Of a stretch of 11,268 nt of DNA, positions 1-6,148 are shown one piece after another. The notes below the pieces were generated by a model, which made no database searches, was not told the origin of the DNA, and worked only from the letters and a program-made list of their open reading frames with translations. Position 1 is the stretch's first letter; each line of letters starts with the position of its first letter. Both the position numbers and the translations under genes were made by a program. The stretch comes from Desulfotignum sp. GTDB lineage: Bacteria; Desulfobacterota; Desulfobacteria; Desulfobacterales; Desulfobacteraceae. Location: positions 1 through 11,268 of the forward strand of contig JAABRW010000348.1 of NCBI GenBank assembly GCA_011390695.1. Direction: 5' to 3'.

Positions 1-283
1 TGGGGAATTTGTTGTCAACAAGCACACGGGTGACAACAAATCCCTCATCCTTAAAATTTTTTATCCCGTATATATGCTTGAATTCAGCCAGCGCAGCAGC
101 ACTGTAAATATCTTCATACACCATGGCGCTGTCCTGGTCATATACTTTGACAAGGGTCTGGTTGGCGGCGGAAACCACACAGATCATCAAGATACCGAAT
201 TCCACCATGGCAAAGATGAATATAATATAAAATAATCCCGGAACCCGTTTTTCAATCAGTTTTTTCAACCGTTGTTCACTCAT
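1..283 (-). CDS. Membrane-anchored protein, N-terminal fragment (possible sensor); partial
   Basis: The frame is open from an ATG at 283 to the window edge, giving the first 94 residues of a longer protein. The ATG has a good ribosome binding site (AAGGAAG, 5 nt upstream). The N-terminus is short and basic (MSEQRLKKLIEKRVPG), followed by one hydrophobic helix at about residues 17-40 and then a polar, probably extracytoplasmic stretch. This is the usual entry of a membrane-bound sensor such as a histidine kinase, chemoreceptor or diguanylate cyclase, but no diagnostic domain is inside the window. It lies 157 bp downstream of pstB on the same strand. A PhoR-like phosphate sensor is possible from that position, but nothing in the visible sequence proves it. 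Confidence 0.7.
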   Translation of the reverse strand, partial: MSEQRLKKLIEKRVPGLFYIIFIFAMVEFGILMICVVSAANQTLVKVYDQDSAMVYEDIYSAAALAEFKHIYGIKNFKDEGFVVTRVLVDNKFP

Positions 284-440
284 GGAACTTCCTTGTTTTC
301 GGGCTGCTCTCAAGGGTCTGGCGCAACCGTATTCCACACCGTTAAAAAAACTATTTTCCCATATTTTTATTTTCTTTTAAAGATAAATTTTCCCATCTTG
401 GGTTTATTTCGTGGCGGGCTGCTGACACAATTGTGCGGGA

Positions 441-1346
441 TCAGCCGAACCGTCCGGTGATATAATCCTGGGTCAACTGGTGCAGGGGATTGAGGAAGAT
501 CTGTTCGGTGGGACCGATTTCAATGAGATCTCCCAGGTGGAAATAGGCGGTCCGCTGGGATACCCGGGAAGCCTGCTGCATGGAATGGGTGACAATGGCA
601 ATGGAGTAATCCCGGCGAAGTTCATCGATCAGCTCTTCAATGATAGCCGTGGCAATGGGATCCAGTGCGGAACAGGGCTCATCCATGAGAATCACTTCCG
701 GATTGACGGCAATGGTTCTGGCGATGCACAGCCGCTGCTGCTGGCCCCCGGACAGGCCGGTGCCGGGCTGATCCAGCCGGTCCTTGACTTCATTCCACAA
801 ACCGGCCCGGACCAGTGATTTTTCCACCAGCTCTTCTGTTTCGCTCCGGTTTGTGACAAGTCCGTGGATTCTGGGGCCATAGGCCACATTGTCAAAAATG
901 GATTTGGGAAAAGGATTGGGTTTCTGGAAAACCATGCCGATCTGTGCCCGAAGCGGCACCACATCCACATCCTTGTCATAAATATTTTTACCTTCCAGAA
1001 AGATGCGCCCTTCCACCCTGCAACCGTCAATGGTGTCATTCATACGGTTCAAACAGCGTATGAATGTGGATTTGCCACATCCGGATGGACCGATCATGGA
1101 AATGACCTCATTGGAACCGATATCCAGGGATACGGCATTTATGGCTTTGGTGGCGCCGTTGTCATAAAAAACACTGACCTCTTCGCACCGCATTTTGGGA
1201 TTTTCAACGGTTTTTTCTCCAACAGTGTTCCGGTTTTCCTTATTCACCAGACGGTGGCTGCGCTTCTGGGAAGGGGCGCTTTCCGGTCCGGTCTGCTCTG
1301 CCATATTCCGGGCCTTTGCCTGGACAGTTGTATTATCTGTATTCAT
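441..1346 (-). CDS. pstB: Phosphate ABC transporter ATP-binding protein PstB
   Basis: Cytoplasmic ATPase that powers the PstSCAB high-affinity inorganic phosphate importer. All ABC ATPase motifs are present: Walker [10 protein letters not shown] (86-94), Q-loop with the PstB-typical QKPNPFP (141-147), signature LSGGQQQR (198-205), Walker B VILMDEP (218-224), D-loop SALD and switch histidine H254. The end ([14 protein letters not shown]) is also typical of PstB. The ABC domain begins near residue 52, so the chosen start gives a polar N-terminal extension of about 50 residues that most PstB proteins lack. M15 or M52 are alternative starts, and the ribosome binding site at the first ATG is weak. 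pstS, pstC, pstA and phoU are not in the window. A Pho-box-like repeat lies 25-42 bp upstream. Confidence 0.95.
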   Translation of the reverse strand: MNTDNTTVQAKARNMAEQTGPESAPSQKRSHRLVNKENRNTVGEKTVENPKMRCEEVSVFYDNGATKAINAVSLDIGSNEVISMIGPSGCGKSTFIRCLNRMNDTIDGCRVEGRIFLEGKNIYDKDVDVVPLRAQIGMVFQKPNPFPKSIFDNVAYGPRIHGLVTNRSETEELVEKSLVRAGLWNEVKDRLDQPGTGLSGGQQQRLCIARTIAVNPEVILMDEPCSALDPIATAIIEELIDELRRDYSIAIVTHSMQQASRVSQRTAYFHLGDLIEIGPTEQIFLNPLHQLTQDYITGRFG

Positions 1347-1370
1347 TGAAGGTTTCTTTATGTTTAAAAT

Positions 1371-1388
1371 TTACAGGTTGTATGACAG
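1371..1388 (-). promoter_or_regulatory. Pho-box-like direct repeat upstream of pstB
   Basis: On the minus strand the sequence reads CTGTCATACAACCTGTAA. This is a perfect CTGTCAT half site followed by a degenerate CTGTAAA half site. The repeat period is 12 bp, against 11 bp in the Escherichia coli PhoB consensus. It ends 25 bp before the pstB start, and the A/T-rich stretch between could hold the -10 region. Binding by a PhoB-type regulator is inferred from position and the one good half site. Confidence 0.4.
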
Positions 1389-1491
1389 TATTTACTCCAG
1401 GTCATAGAGACTCCAGCCGGCGTCAACAGCAGATTAATATAACTGTTCTGTATTAGGAGACCTTTAATGTTTTGTTAAAATAATGTTAGGA

Positions 1492-1568
1492 CAGCTTCAT
1501 GCGCATTGTAAAGGGTATCGGCCAAATCATACTTTAAAAACAATCCAATGAACGGTATACTGAAGCTG
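1492..1568 (+). repeat. Nested inverted repeat in the divergent intergenic region
   Basis: CAGCTTCA (1492-1499) pairs perfectly with TGAAGCTG (1561-1568). Inside lie further possible pairs: ATTGT (1505-1509) with ACAAT (1540-1544), AAAG (1510-1513) with CTTT (1532-1535), or GTAT (1515-1518) with ATAC (1529-1532). The stretch could fold as a leader RNA of either divergent transcript, or be operator DNA. A -10-like TATACT sits at 1556-1561, but no good -35 was found at 16-18 bp. Confidence 0.3.
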
Positions 1569-1604
1569 CACCTGGTATCAGACTGGCTGCCAGGTCCAGG
1601 TGCA
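1567..1604 (+). repeat. Hairpin in the leader of the phosphoesterase gene
   Basis: TGCACCTGG (1567-1575) and CCAGGTGCA (1596-1604) are perfect 9-bp inverted repeats around a 20-nt loop. The right arm is partly duplicated (CCAGGT at 1590-1595), so two alternative pairings exist. The hairpin ends 16 nt before the AGGAGG ribosome binding site at 1621-1626. No T-run follows, so it is not a standard terminator. An operator or an RNA control element is possible. Confidence 0.4.
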
Positions 1605-1636
1605 TGAAATGATGCAAAACAGGAGGTGCACATACA

Positions 1637-2389
1637 ATGAAATTTGCCGTTTTATCAGATATTCATGGCAACCTTGAAGCCCTTCACACTGTTATGGAGG
1701 AAATTCGACATCAGCGTGTTGATACTGTTATTACACTGGGAGACAATATCGGATATGGCCCGGATTCCCAGGCTGTTATGGACCTCCTGGCAGAACACAA
1801 AATTGCCTCTGTTCTGGGCAACCATGAAATGGCTGTGAAAAACAGGGCCAGCCTGGAGTGGTTCAATCCCATGGCGCAAAAAGCCCTTGAAATAACACTG
1901 GCGCAATTGTCAGGGCCTGCTGTTGCAAAAATCTGTAAACTGCCCTTCTTTCTGGTGAAAGAAGACCTGCGGTTTGTCCATGGTGTGCCGCCTGCAAACC
2001 TGTTCTTATATCTTTTCCAGGTGCCGGAAAAAAAATTGATTCAGAAGCTGGACCGGTTACAGGAACGTATCTGTTTTGTGGGACATACCCATGATCTGGG
2101 CATCATTTCCTGGGATGGTGACCGCCTGTCTAAAGACAAACCTCGCCCCGGGATCATTCAGCTGGATCAAAACAAGAAATATATCATCAATGCCGGCAGT
2201 GTTGGCCAGCCCAGAGACGGCACGCCTGAAGCCAAATTTCTGGTGTATGACACACAAACCCGCCAATTGTCTGTCATGGCGGTGGCGTATCCTTTTGCTG
2301 AAACCGGCAAAAAAATTATTGCTGCCGGTATCCCGAAAATGTATGCGGAAAAACTGGCTGTGGGAGCTGATGCTGTGGACAAAGGATAA
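1637..2389 (+). CDS. Metallophosphoesterase, YfcE/MJ0936-like
   Basis: A 250-residue cytoplasmic calcineurin-like phosphoesterase, expected to use two metal ions. Metal-binding motifs appear in family order: DIHGN (D8, H10), GDNIGYGP (D36), GNHE (61-64), VHG (H115) and GHTH (149-152). NAGSVGQPRDG (185-195) is the hallmark C-terminal motif of the YfcE/MJ0936 phosphodiesterase group. Length fits the family. The start is well supported by AGGAGG with 10 nt spacing. The substrate cannot be read from sequence; members act on phosphodiesters, nucleotides or phosphoproteins. The gene lies 15 bp ahead of a Ser/Thr kinase on the same strand, so the two are probably co-transcribed. It could counteract that kinase, although this group differs from classical PPP protein phosphatases. 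Confidence 0.9.
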   Translation: MKFAVLSDIHGNLEALHTVMEEIRHQRVDTVITLGDNIGYGPDSQAVMDLLAEHKIASVLGNHEMAVKNRASLEWFNPMAQKALEITLAQLSGPAVAKICKLPFFLVKEDLRFVHGVPPANLFLYLFQVPEKKLIQKLDRLQERICFVGHTHDLGIISWDGDRLSKDKPRPGIIQLDQNKKYIINAGSVGQPRDGTPEAKFLVYDTQTRQLSVMAVAYPFAETGKKIIAAGIPKMYAEKLAVGADAVDKG

Positions 2390-2404
2390 AACAGAGAACC
2401 CGAC

Positions 2405-3844
2405 ATGAAAAAAATTGGCAGATTCACCATCACAGGCCTGCTGGGAAAAGGGGGCATGGGCAGGGTGTATAAGATAGCCTATCCCGTCACCCACAAAATT
2501 GCCGCCTTAAAACTGCTGGAGCCGTCTTCCCTGCTGGCTGCGCTTACACCAAAAAAAGAACTGGAAGATATGTTCACAAAAGAAGCCGTCACCATGGCTG
2601 CCATCCGGCATCCCCATGTGGTGGATATTCTGGATTTCGGGCGGACAGGAAACCAACTGTATTATGTTATGGATTTTTTTTGCAACAACCTGGGAACCCT
2701 TATGGGGGAATCCTTTGAAGAAGATGACACCCGGGTTGTTCCCATTGAAAAAACGGTGCATTATACCACCCAGATATTGAAAGGCCTTGTGTGCCTCCAT
2801 TTTTCCGGCATTATCCATCGGGATATAAAGCCTGCCAATATGTTGATCACAGATCTGGATACAATAAGAATTTGTGATTTCGGGCTGTCCCTGCGCCAGG
2901 GAGAATGGCGAAAGTGGCATGGGAGCACCCGGGTGGGCTCCCCTTATTACGCAGCCCCGGAACAGGAAGCAGATCCGGAAAAAGTGGATATCACAGCAGA
3001 TCTGTATTCTGCGGGTATCATGTTGTACAAGATGCTCACCGGGCAGCTGCCCCAAAAGAGCGGTTCCCCGGTATCGCAGATGAACCCGGACCTGGATGAA
3101 TCCTGGGACCGGTTTTTTGCCAAAGCCCTTGATCCGGATCCGGCCGGGCGGTTCCAGGGAGCAGATACCATGTGCCGAAACCTGGAAGACCTGGCCCGGG
3201 CCTGGAAGACAAAAAAAGAAAAAATATGTTTCATCCCGGCAGGGTTGGAGCAGGGAACCGGGCATGTGCCGGAAAAAGCACAGCAGTCAGGGGCGGATCC
3301 GGCCACATCCGCAGGTCAGGACACGGACGGGCAGGGACCCTGCTGTTCTGCATTTGAGAGTGGAAGGCCGGTGCCGGTGCGTGCCGTTCCCAAAAAAATT
3401 CCTTTGAAACAGGCCCGCGCTTTTTTTGATCTGGACCGGTTCATGCAGCCCCGCCGATATGGTGCCAATGATTTTTTTGTGTCCAGTGACGGCCTGGTGC
3501 ATGACAGGCATTACGGTCTTGTGTGGCAGCAGTCCGGTACCTGGTTTCCTGTTACCTGGTTTCAGGCAAAAATCTATGTGGCACAATTGAACACCCGGCA
3601 GTTTGGCGGGTATACCGCGTGGCGCCTGCCCACCATCCACGAACTGCTCACCCTTGCCGTACCCCTGGCCAAAGGCCGGGACCATTGCATGCCACCAGTA
3701 TTTGACGGGGAGCAGAAATGGCTGTGGGGTGCGGATAAAAGCACATTTGTGTCAGCCTGGTACATGAATCTGGAGATGGGGTTTGTGGGCAGAAATGATT
3801 TTACCAGTTTTTACCATGCCAAGGCGGTTTGTTCAGTCTTTTAA
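2405..3844 (+). CDS. Serine/threonine protein kinase with C-terminal DUF1566 (Lcl) domain
   Basis: A 479-residue, two-domain protein. Residues about 7-260 form a Hanks-type kinase with all catalytic residues: glycine loop GKGGMG (14-19), ATP lysine K36, helix-C glutamate E60, catalytic loop HRDIKPAN (138-145), DFG (158-160) and APE (184-186). Residues about 265-350 are a low-complexity linker rich in Gly, Pro, Gln and Ala. Residues about 355-479 match the DUF1566/Lcl C-terminal pattern: GLVWQQ, a Trp-x-x-Ala helix, then GGYTAWRLPTIHELLTL (401-417). No transmembrane helix is visible between kinase and sensor-like domain, unlike PknB-type receptors, so the protein is predicted cytoplasmic. It follows the phosphoesterase gene by 15 bp. 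Its last 12 bp overlap tail-to-tail with the next minus-strand gene. The ribosome binding site (AGAGAA) is weak, which suggests coupling to the upstream gene. Confidence 0.9.
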   Translation: MKKIGRFTITGLLGKGGMGRVYKIAYPVTHKIAALKLLEPSSLLAALTPKKELEDMFTKEAVTMAAIRHPHVVDILDFGRTGNQLYYVMDFFCNNLGTLMGESFEEDDTRVVPIEKTVHYTTQILKGLVCLHFSGIIHRDIKPANMLITDLDTIRICDFGLSLRQGEWRKWHGSTRVGSPYYAAPEQEADPEKVDITADLYSAGIMLYKMLTGQLPQKSGSPVSQMNPDLDESWDRFFAKALDPDPAGRFQGADTMCRNLEDLARAWKTKKEKICFIPAGLEQGTGHVPEKAQQSGADPATSAGQDTDGQGPCCSAFESGRPVPVRAVPKKIPLKQARAFFDLDRFMQPRRYGANDFFVSSDGLVHDRHYGLVWQQSGTWFPVTWFQAKIYVAQLNTRQFGGYTAWRLPTIHELLTLAVPLAKGRDHCMPPVFDGEQKWLWGADKSTFVSAWYMNLEMGFVGRNDFTSFYHAKAVCSVF

Positions 3845-4348
3845 AGCCGGGAGAATCTTATTTTTGGTCTTGGCCCAGGCAACCCGCAGCGAGATATAAA
3901 TCAGGATGAACGGGGCGACAAAGTTCAATTCCAGGCCCCCGGTCCAGGCCGGCATGATAAAACCGATATCCCCGAACCGTTTGTCCAGCCAGGCAACCGC
4001 AAAAAACGCCGGCCACAGGGCGGCCATCCCCATTGCCATGAGCAGGAAAAAGGATTTGCCGTAGGCCTCGTTGGCCAGTTTGTTGATGCCTTTATAGGCT
4101 TTTTCATCCCCGGCCTGCTTGGCTTTCATGGATTGTTCATGATAATACATGGTATCATCCAGGTTGGTGGAAACCGCAGACCGGTTGACCCGGCCGGCTA
4201 TGGCCAGGGTGATCTCTCCGATGAGCACAGCCCAGGCGGCCAGGCAGAAGGTGCCCACCCACCATCCGGCCATGGGGTTGTCAAACAGCCGGTAGGGATA
4301 GATCAGCACCGGATCGATGAAATTCAAAACAGTCTGTATGGCATCCAT
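3833..4348 (-). CDS. Hypothetical three-helix membrane protein (next to a TauE/SafE permease)
   Basis: A 171-residue protein of unknown function. Predicted membrane helices lie at about residues 28-51, 99-121 and 140-158. Between helices 1 and 2 is a charged, helical, cytoplasm-like segment (about 60-98) with MKAKQAGDEKAYKGINKLAN. The order helix, charged coil, helix, helix recalls DUF106/EMC3-type members of the Oxa1/YidC superfamily, but this is a topological resemblance only. The C-terminus is basic. The ATG at 4348 has no ribosome binding site, while promoter-like boxes lie immediately upstream, so the mRNA may be nearly leaderless. A terminator-like hairpin separates it from the permease gene upstream, suggesting separate or attenuated expression. 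It may be an accessory partner of the permease. Confidence 0.75.
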   Translation of the reverse strand: MDAIQTVLNFIDPVLIYPYRLFDNPMAGWWVGTFCLAAWAVLIGEITLAIAGRVNRSAVSTNLDDTMYYHEQSMKAKQAGDEKAYKGINKLANEAYGKSFFLLMAMGMAALWPAFFAVAWLDKRFGDIGFIMPAWTGGLELNFVAPFILIYISLRVAWAKTKNKILPALKD

Positions 4349-4359
4349 ATCGGTATTGT

Positions 4360-4388
4360 TAATAACTTTCCATGAAGTTACATGTCAG
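4360..4388 (-). promoter_or_regulatory. Possible sigma-70 promoter for the 171-aa membrane protein
   Basis: On the minus strand CTGACA (4388-4383) is followed after 17 bp by TTATTA (4365-4360). Transcription would then start around 4353, about 5 nt before the ATG at 4348. This agrees with the absence of a ribosome binding site and suggests a leaderless or very short leader mRNA. The -10 match is modest. Confidence 0.3.
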
Positions 4389-4459
4389 TTTGGTCCTGCC
4401 ACAGTGGGGGGATTTTTCAGCAGCAGTTTTGTCATCCTGCCTGCAGAACAACAAACAAG

Positions 4460-4504
4460 GGGTGTTCCAGGCACCCTCAGCAGTGCAGGGTCCCTGGAAC
4501 ACCC
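4460..4504 (-). terminator. Rho-independent terminator-like hairpin after the TauE/SafE gene
   Basis: GGGTGTTCCAGG (4460-4471) and CCTGGAACACCC (4493-4504) form a perfect 12-bp stem. After one mismatch a further 5 bp can pair (4473-4477 with 4487-4491), leaving a 9-nt loop. On the minus strand the hairpin is followed by CTTGTTTGTTGTTC, an interrupted U-tract. It begins 50 nt after the permease stop codon. The plus-strand side lacks a T-run, so it acts, if at all, on minus-strand transcription. Confidence 0.7.
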
Positions 4505-4553
4505 GTTAAAAAGCCGTGTACCTTATTTATGTCAGGTGCACACAGGCATGTGT

Positions 4554-5867
4554 TTAGAACGGCGGCAGCAGGCTGAATCCCAGAAACCCCTTGGATGTAT
4601 ACCGGATACCCACATAAAAGGCAAGAATGATAAAGATCCACTTGAGTACTTTTTCCGGGATGAATTTGGAGGTCCGGGGTCCGATCATGGAGCCGATGAA
4701 GATCCCGATCAGCTCAACACCGATGAAACCCCAGGCAATGACCACGCCTTTGCCCACCATATAGGAAAATATGGATACGATCATGCCGATAAGCACGACC
4801 AGGGCCGAGGTGCCGGCCACCAAGAACATGGGGAGCCCTGCCACAGAGGTCAGGAACGGTACAAAGAGAAACCCGCCGCCAATACCCAGAAACGAGGCCA
4901 GGGATGCGATGAAAATACCGCCGAGCATTGGCACATAGGCTTTGAAGGCAAATTCCTGTCCGTAAAAGGTAAACCGGATATTGCCGATCTTGAAAGCCAT
5001 ACCCCAGCCCACAAGCACCAGAATATAGGCGACCCATCTGGCTACGGGAATCAGGTTGATCCACAGAGCGGACAGCACCACCAGGCCCACAGCCACCCAC
5101 ATGAAGGTCCAGGACCCCTCGATGACTTTAACGCCCTGTTCCGAGGTGTCGGTTTTTTCTCTGGCTGCTTTTTCAAAGGCCTGGGCTGCTGCCTTGGCCT
5201 GTTTTTTGCCGGCAGATCCTTTCGGGGTCATTTCATAAATCAAAAACCCGCCCAGAACAAATACGATCAGTCCGAAAATTCCGATATAGTCTTTCAGAGA
5301 TATCTTACCGGCGGTCAGTTCCGGTATCAGCCAGGAACCGCCCACACCGCCGATGGCCAGGCAGACACCCAGGGGCAGCACCAGACGTCCCATGCGGTAA
5401 TAGTTCAGTGAGGAGATCAATCCGCTGATTCCCACCAGCCACTGGTTTGACACCCGGATGGAGTCGGTAAGCAGGTTGTTCACCGGGTTGCCCTTGCCAA
5501 AGGATTTGGCATAGTCGGCCAAGCCAAAAATCGTGATATGCCCCACCCCGGCCATGATACCGCCGAATGCCCCCACGGTGGAAAAGATCCAGCCCACCCA
5601 GATGGCCCACAAAAAGCCCAGAATAAGGCTGGGGTCAGGGGCGCCCGGAATGCCTAAAAATCCAGGTTCATCGCCAGGTGTGATAACTTCCCGGGTTTTT
5701 GCGGCAAATTCCGGATTGTCAAGACTTGATGAAATGGCTGTCTTCATTTTTTCAGACATACCCGGCGTGGTAAGCTCTGAACCTGTCTGGGCCATGGCCA
5801 CTGCCACAAATGAACACACAATCATCAGTGCGGTTGCAAGATAAAACCTGGTACGGTTCACCATCAT
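4554..5867 (-). CDS. TauE/SafE-family anion permease (sulfite exporter family)
   Basis: A 437-residue inner-membrane transporter. Residues 1-26 look like a cleavable signal peptide (MMVNRTRFYL start, AMA-Q cleavage), followed by about 50 extracytoplasmic residues and then roughly eight or more hydrophobic helices. The second half carries the family glycine motif GIGGGFLFVP (328-337). The first half has a diverged counterpart (GAFGGIMAGVGHITIF, 99-114), as expected for the two-repeat architecture. Residues 213-250 form a charged, Ala/Lys-rich loop between the halves. Family members export sulfite, sulfoacetate or related organosulfur anions, or import sulfonates; the substrate here is unknown. 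Ribosome binding site AAAGGAGGG is excellent. Two adjacent ATGs (5867 and 5864) are possible starts. A sigma-54 promoter lies about 108 bp upstream, adjacent to an NtrC-type regulator gene. Confidence 0.9.
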   Translation of the reverse strand: MMVNRTRFYLATALMIVCSFVAVAMAQTGSELTTPGMSEKMKTAISSSLDNPEFAAKTREVITPGDEPGFLGIPGAPDPSLILGFLWAIWVGWIFSTVGAFGGIMAGVGHITIFGLADYAKSFGKGNPVNNLLTDSIRVSNQWLVGISGLISSLNYYRMGRLVLPLGVCLAIGGVGGSWLIPELTAGKISLKDYIGIFGLIVFVLGGFLIYEMTPKGSAGKKQAKAAAQAFEKAAREKTDTSEQGVKVIEGSWTFMWVAVGLVVLSALWINLIPVARWVAYILVLVGWGMAFKIGNIRFTFYGQEFAFKAYVPMLGGIFIASLASFLGIGGGFLFVPFLTSVAGLPMFLVAGTSALVVLIGMIVSIFSYMVGKGVVIAWGFIGVELIGIFIGSMIGPRTSKFIPEKVLKWIFIILAFYVGIRYTSKGFLGFSLLPPF

Positions 5868-5880
5868 TTTCCCTCCTTTG

Positions 5881-5893
5881 ATTTGTTACAAAT
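5881..5893 (-). repeat. 13-bp palindrome next to the permease ribosome binding site
   Basis: ATTTGTTACAAAT (ATTTGT/ACAAAT arms, one central base) lies immediately upstream of the AAAGGAGGG ribosome binding site of the TauE/SafE gene. The loop is too small for a stable RNA hairpin, so a DNA-binding site is the more likely meaning. It may also be chance in A/T-rich sequence. Confidence 0.25.
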
Positions 5894-5974
5894 AAAAAAT
5901 TATTATTGGGTTTTTAAACACGGATACTGGATTCGTATATACCGGTTTAATAAATCACATTGATGTATACTGTC

Positions 5975-5990
5975 AGCAATATTAATGCCA
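5975..5990 (-). promoter_or_regulatory. Sigma-54 (-24/-12) promoter of the TauE/SafE gene
   Basis: The minus strand reads TGGCATTAATATTGCT. The invariant GG (5989-5988) and GC (5977-5976) have the exact spacing of the sigma-54 consensus TGGCAC-N5-TTGCW, with a single deviation (T for C at the sixth position). Transcription would start near 5964, giving a leader of about 97 nt before the permease ATG. The gene just upstream on the same strand encodes a sigma-54-dependent activator, which strengthens the call. Confidence 0.75.
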
Positions 5991-6031
5991 AATTCCTACT
6001 ATCCATATTATTGTTTCATAACCATCCGAAT

Positions 6032-6050
6032 TCATACTTTTTTTGTATGA
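6032..6050. promoter_or_regulatory. Inverted repeat, candidate activator-binding site
   Basis: TCATAC (6032-6037) and GTATGA (6045-6050) are perfect 6-bp arms around a run of seven T. The centre lies about 77 bp upstream of the predicted sigma-54 transcription start, within the usual range for an upstream activating sequence. On the minus strand a T-run does not follow, so a terminator is unlikely. Confidence 0.4.
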
Positions 6051-6098
6051 TATTATTTGCTTTTTGGTTTCAGTGGCTGTTTTAGAGGGCTGGGGGCA

Positions 6099-6137
6099 GT
6101 GCAATAAAATTTATGCGGCGCCTGAATAATATTGCAC
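6099..6137. repeat. Inverted repeat after the NtrC-type regulator gene
   Basis: GTGCAATA (6099-6106) and TATTGCAC (6130-6137) are perfect 8-bp arms with a 23-nt spacer that itself contains the palindrome GGCGCC. It lies 12 nt past the regulator stop codon and about 155 bp upstream of the predicted sigma-54 start. With no U-tract it is a poor terminator. It could be a second activator site or an mRNA 3' end structure. Confidence 0.35.
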
Positions 6138-6148
6138 AAAATGAGTGG

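Noticed and set aside
353..396. Direct repeat ATTTTCCCAT at 353-362 and 387-396, and the palindrome CACAATTGTG at 426-435, downstream of pstB
   Set aside because: The copies lie in A/T-rich intergenic DNA with no further copy or spacing pattern, and no hairpin with a U-tract forms. Chance is the simplest reading.
2405..3844. Diversity-generating retroelement target
   Set aside because: The DUF1566 domain made me look, but no reverse transcriptase, template repeat or near-copy of the C-terminal coding sequence is visible in the window.
4317..5411. Long plus-strand open frame (364 codons) opposite the TauE/SafE gene
   Set aside because: It is antisense to a clear permease gene. Its product is rich in His, Gln, Gly and Asp with no domain, the usual mark of a reverse-strand shadow.
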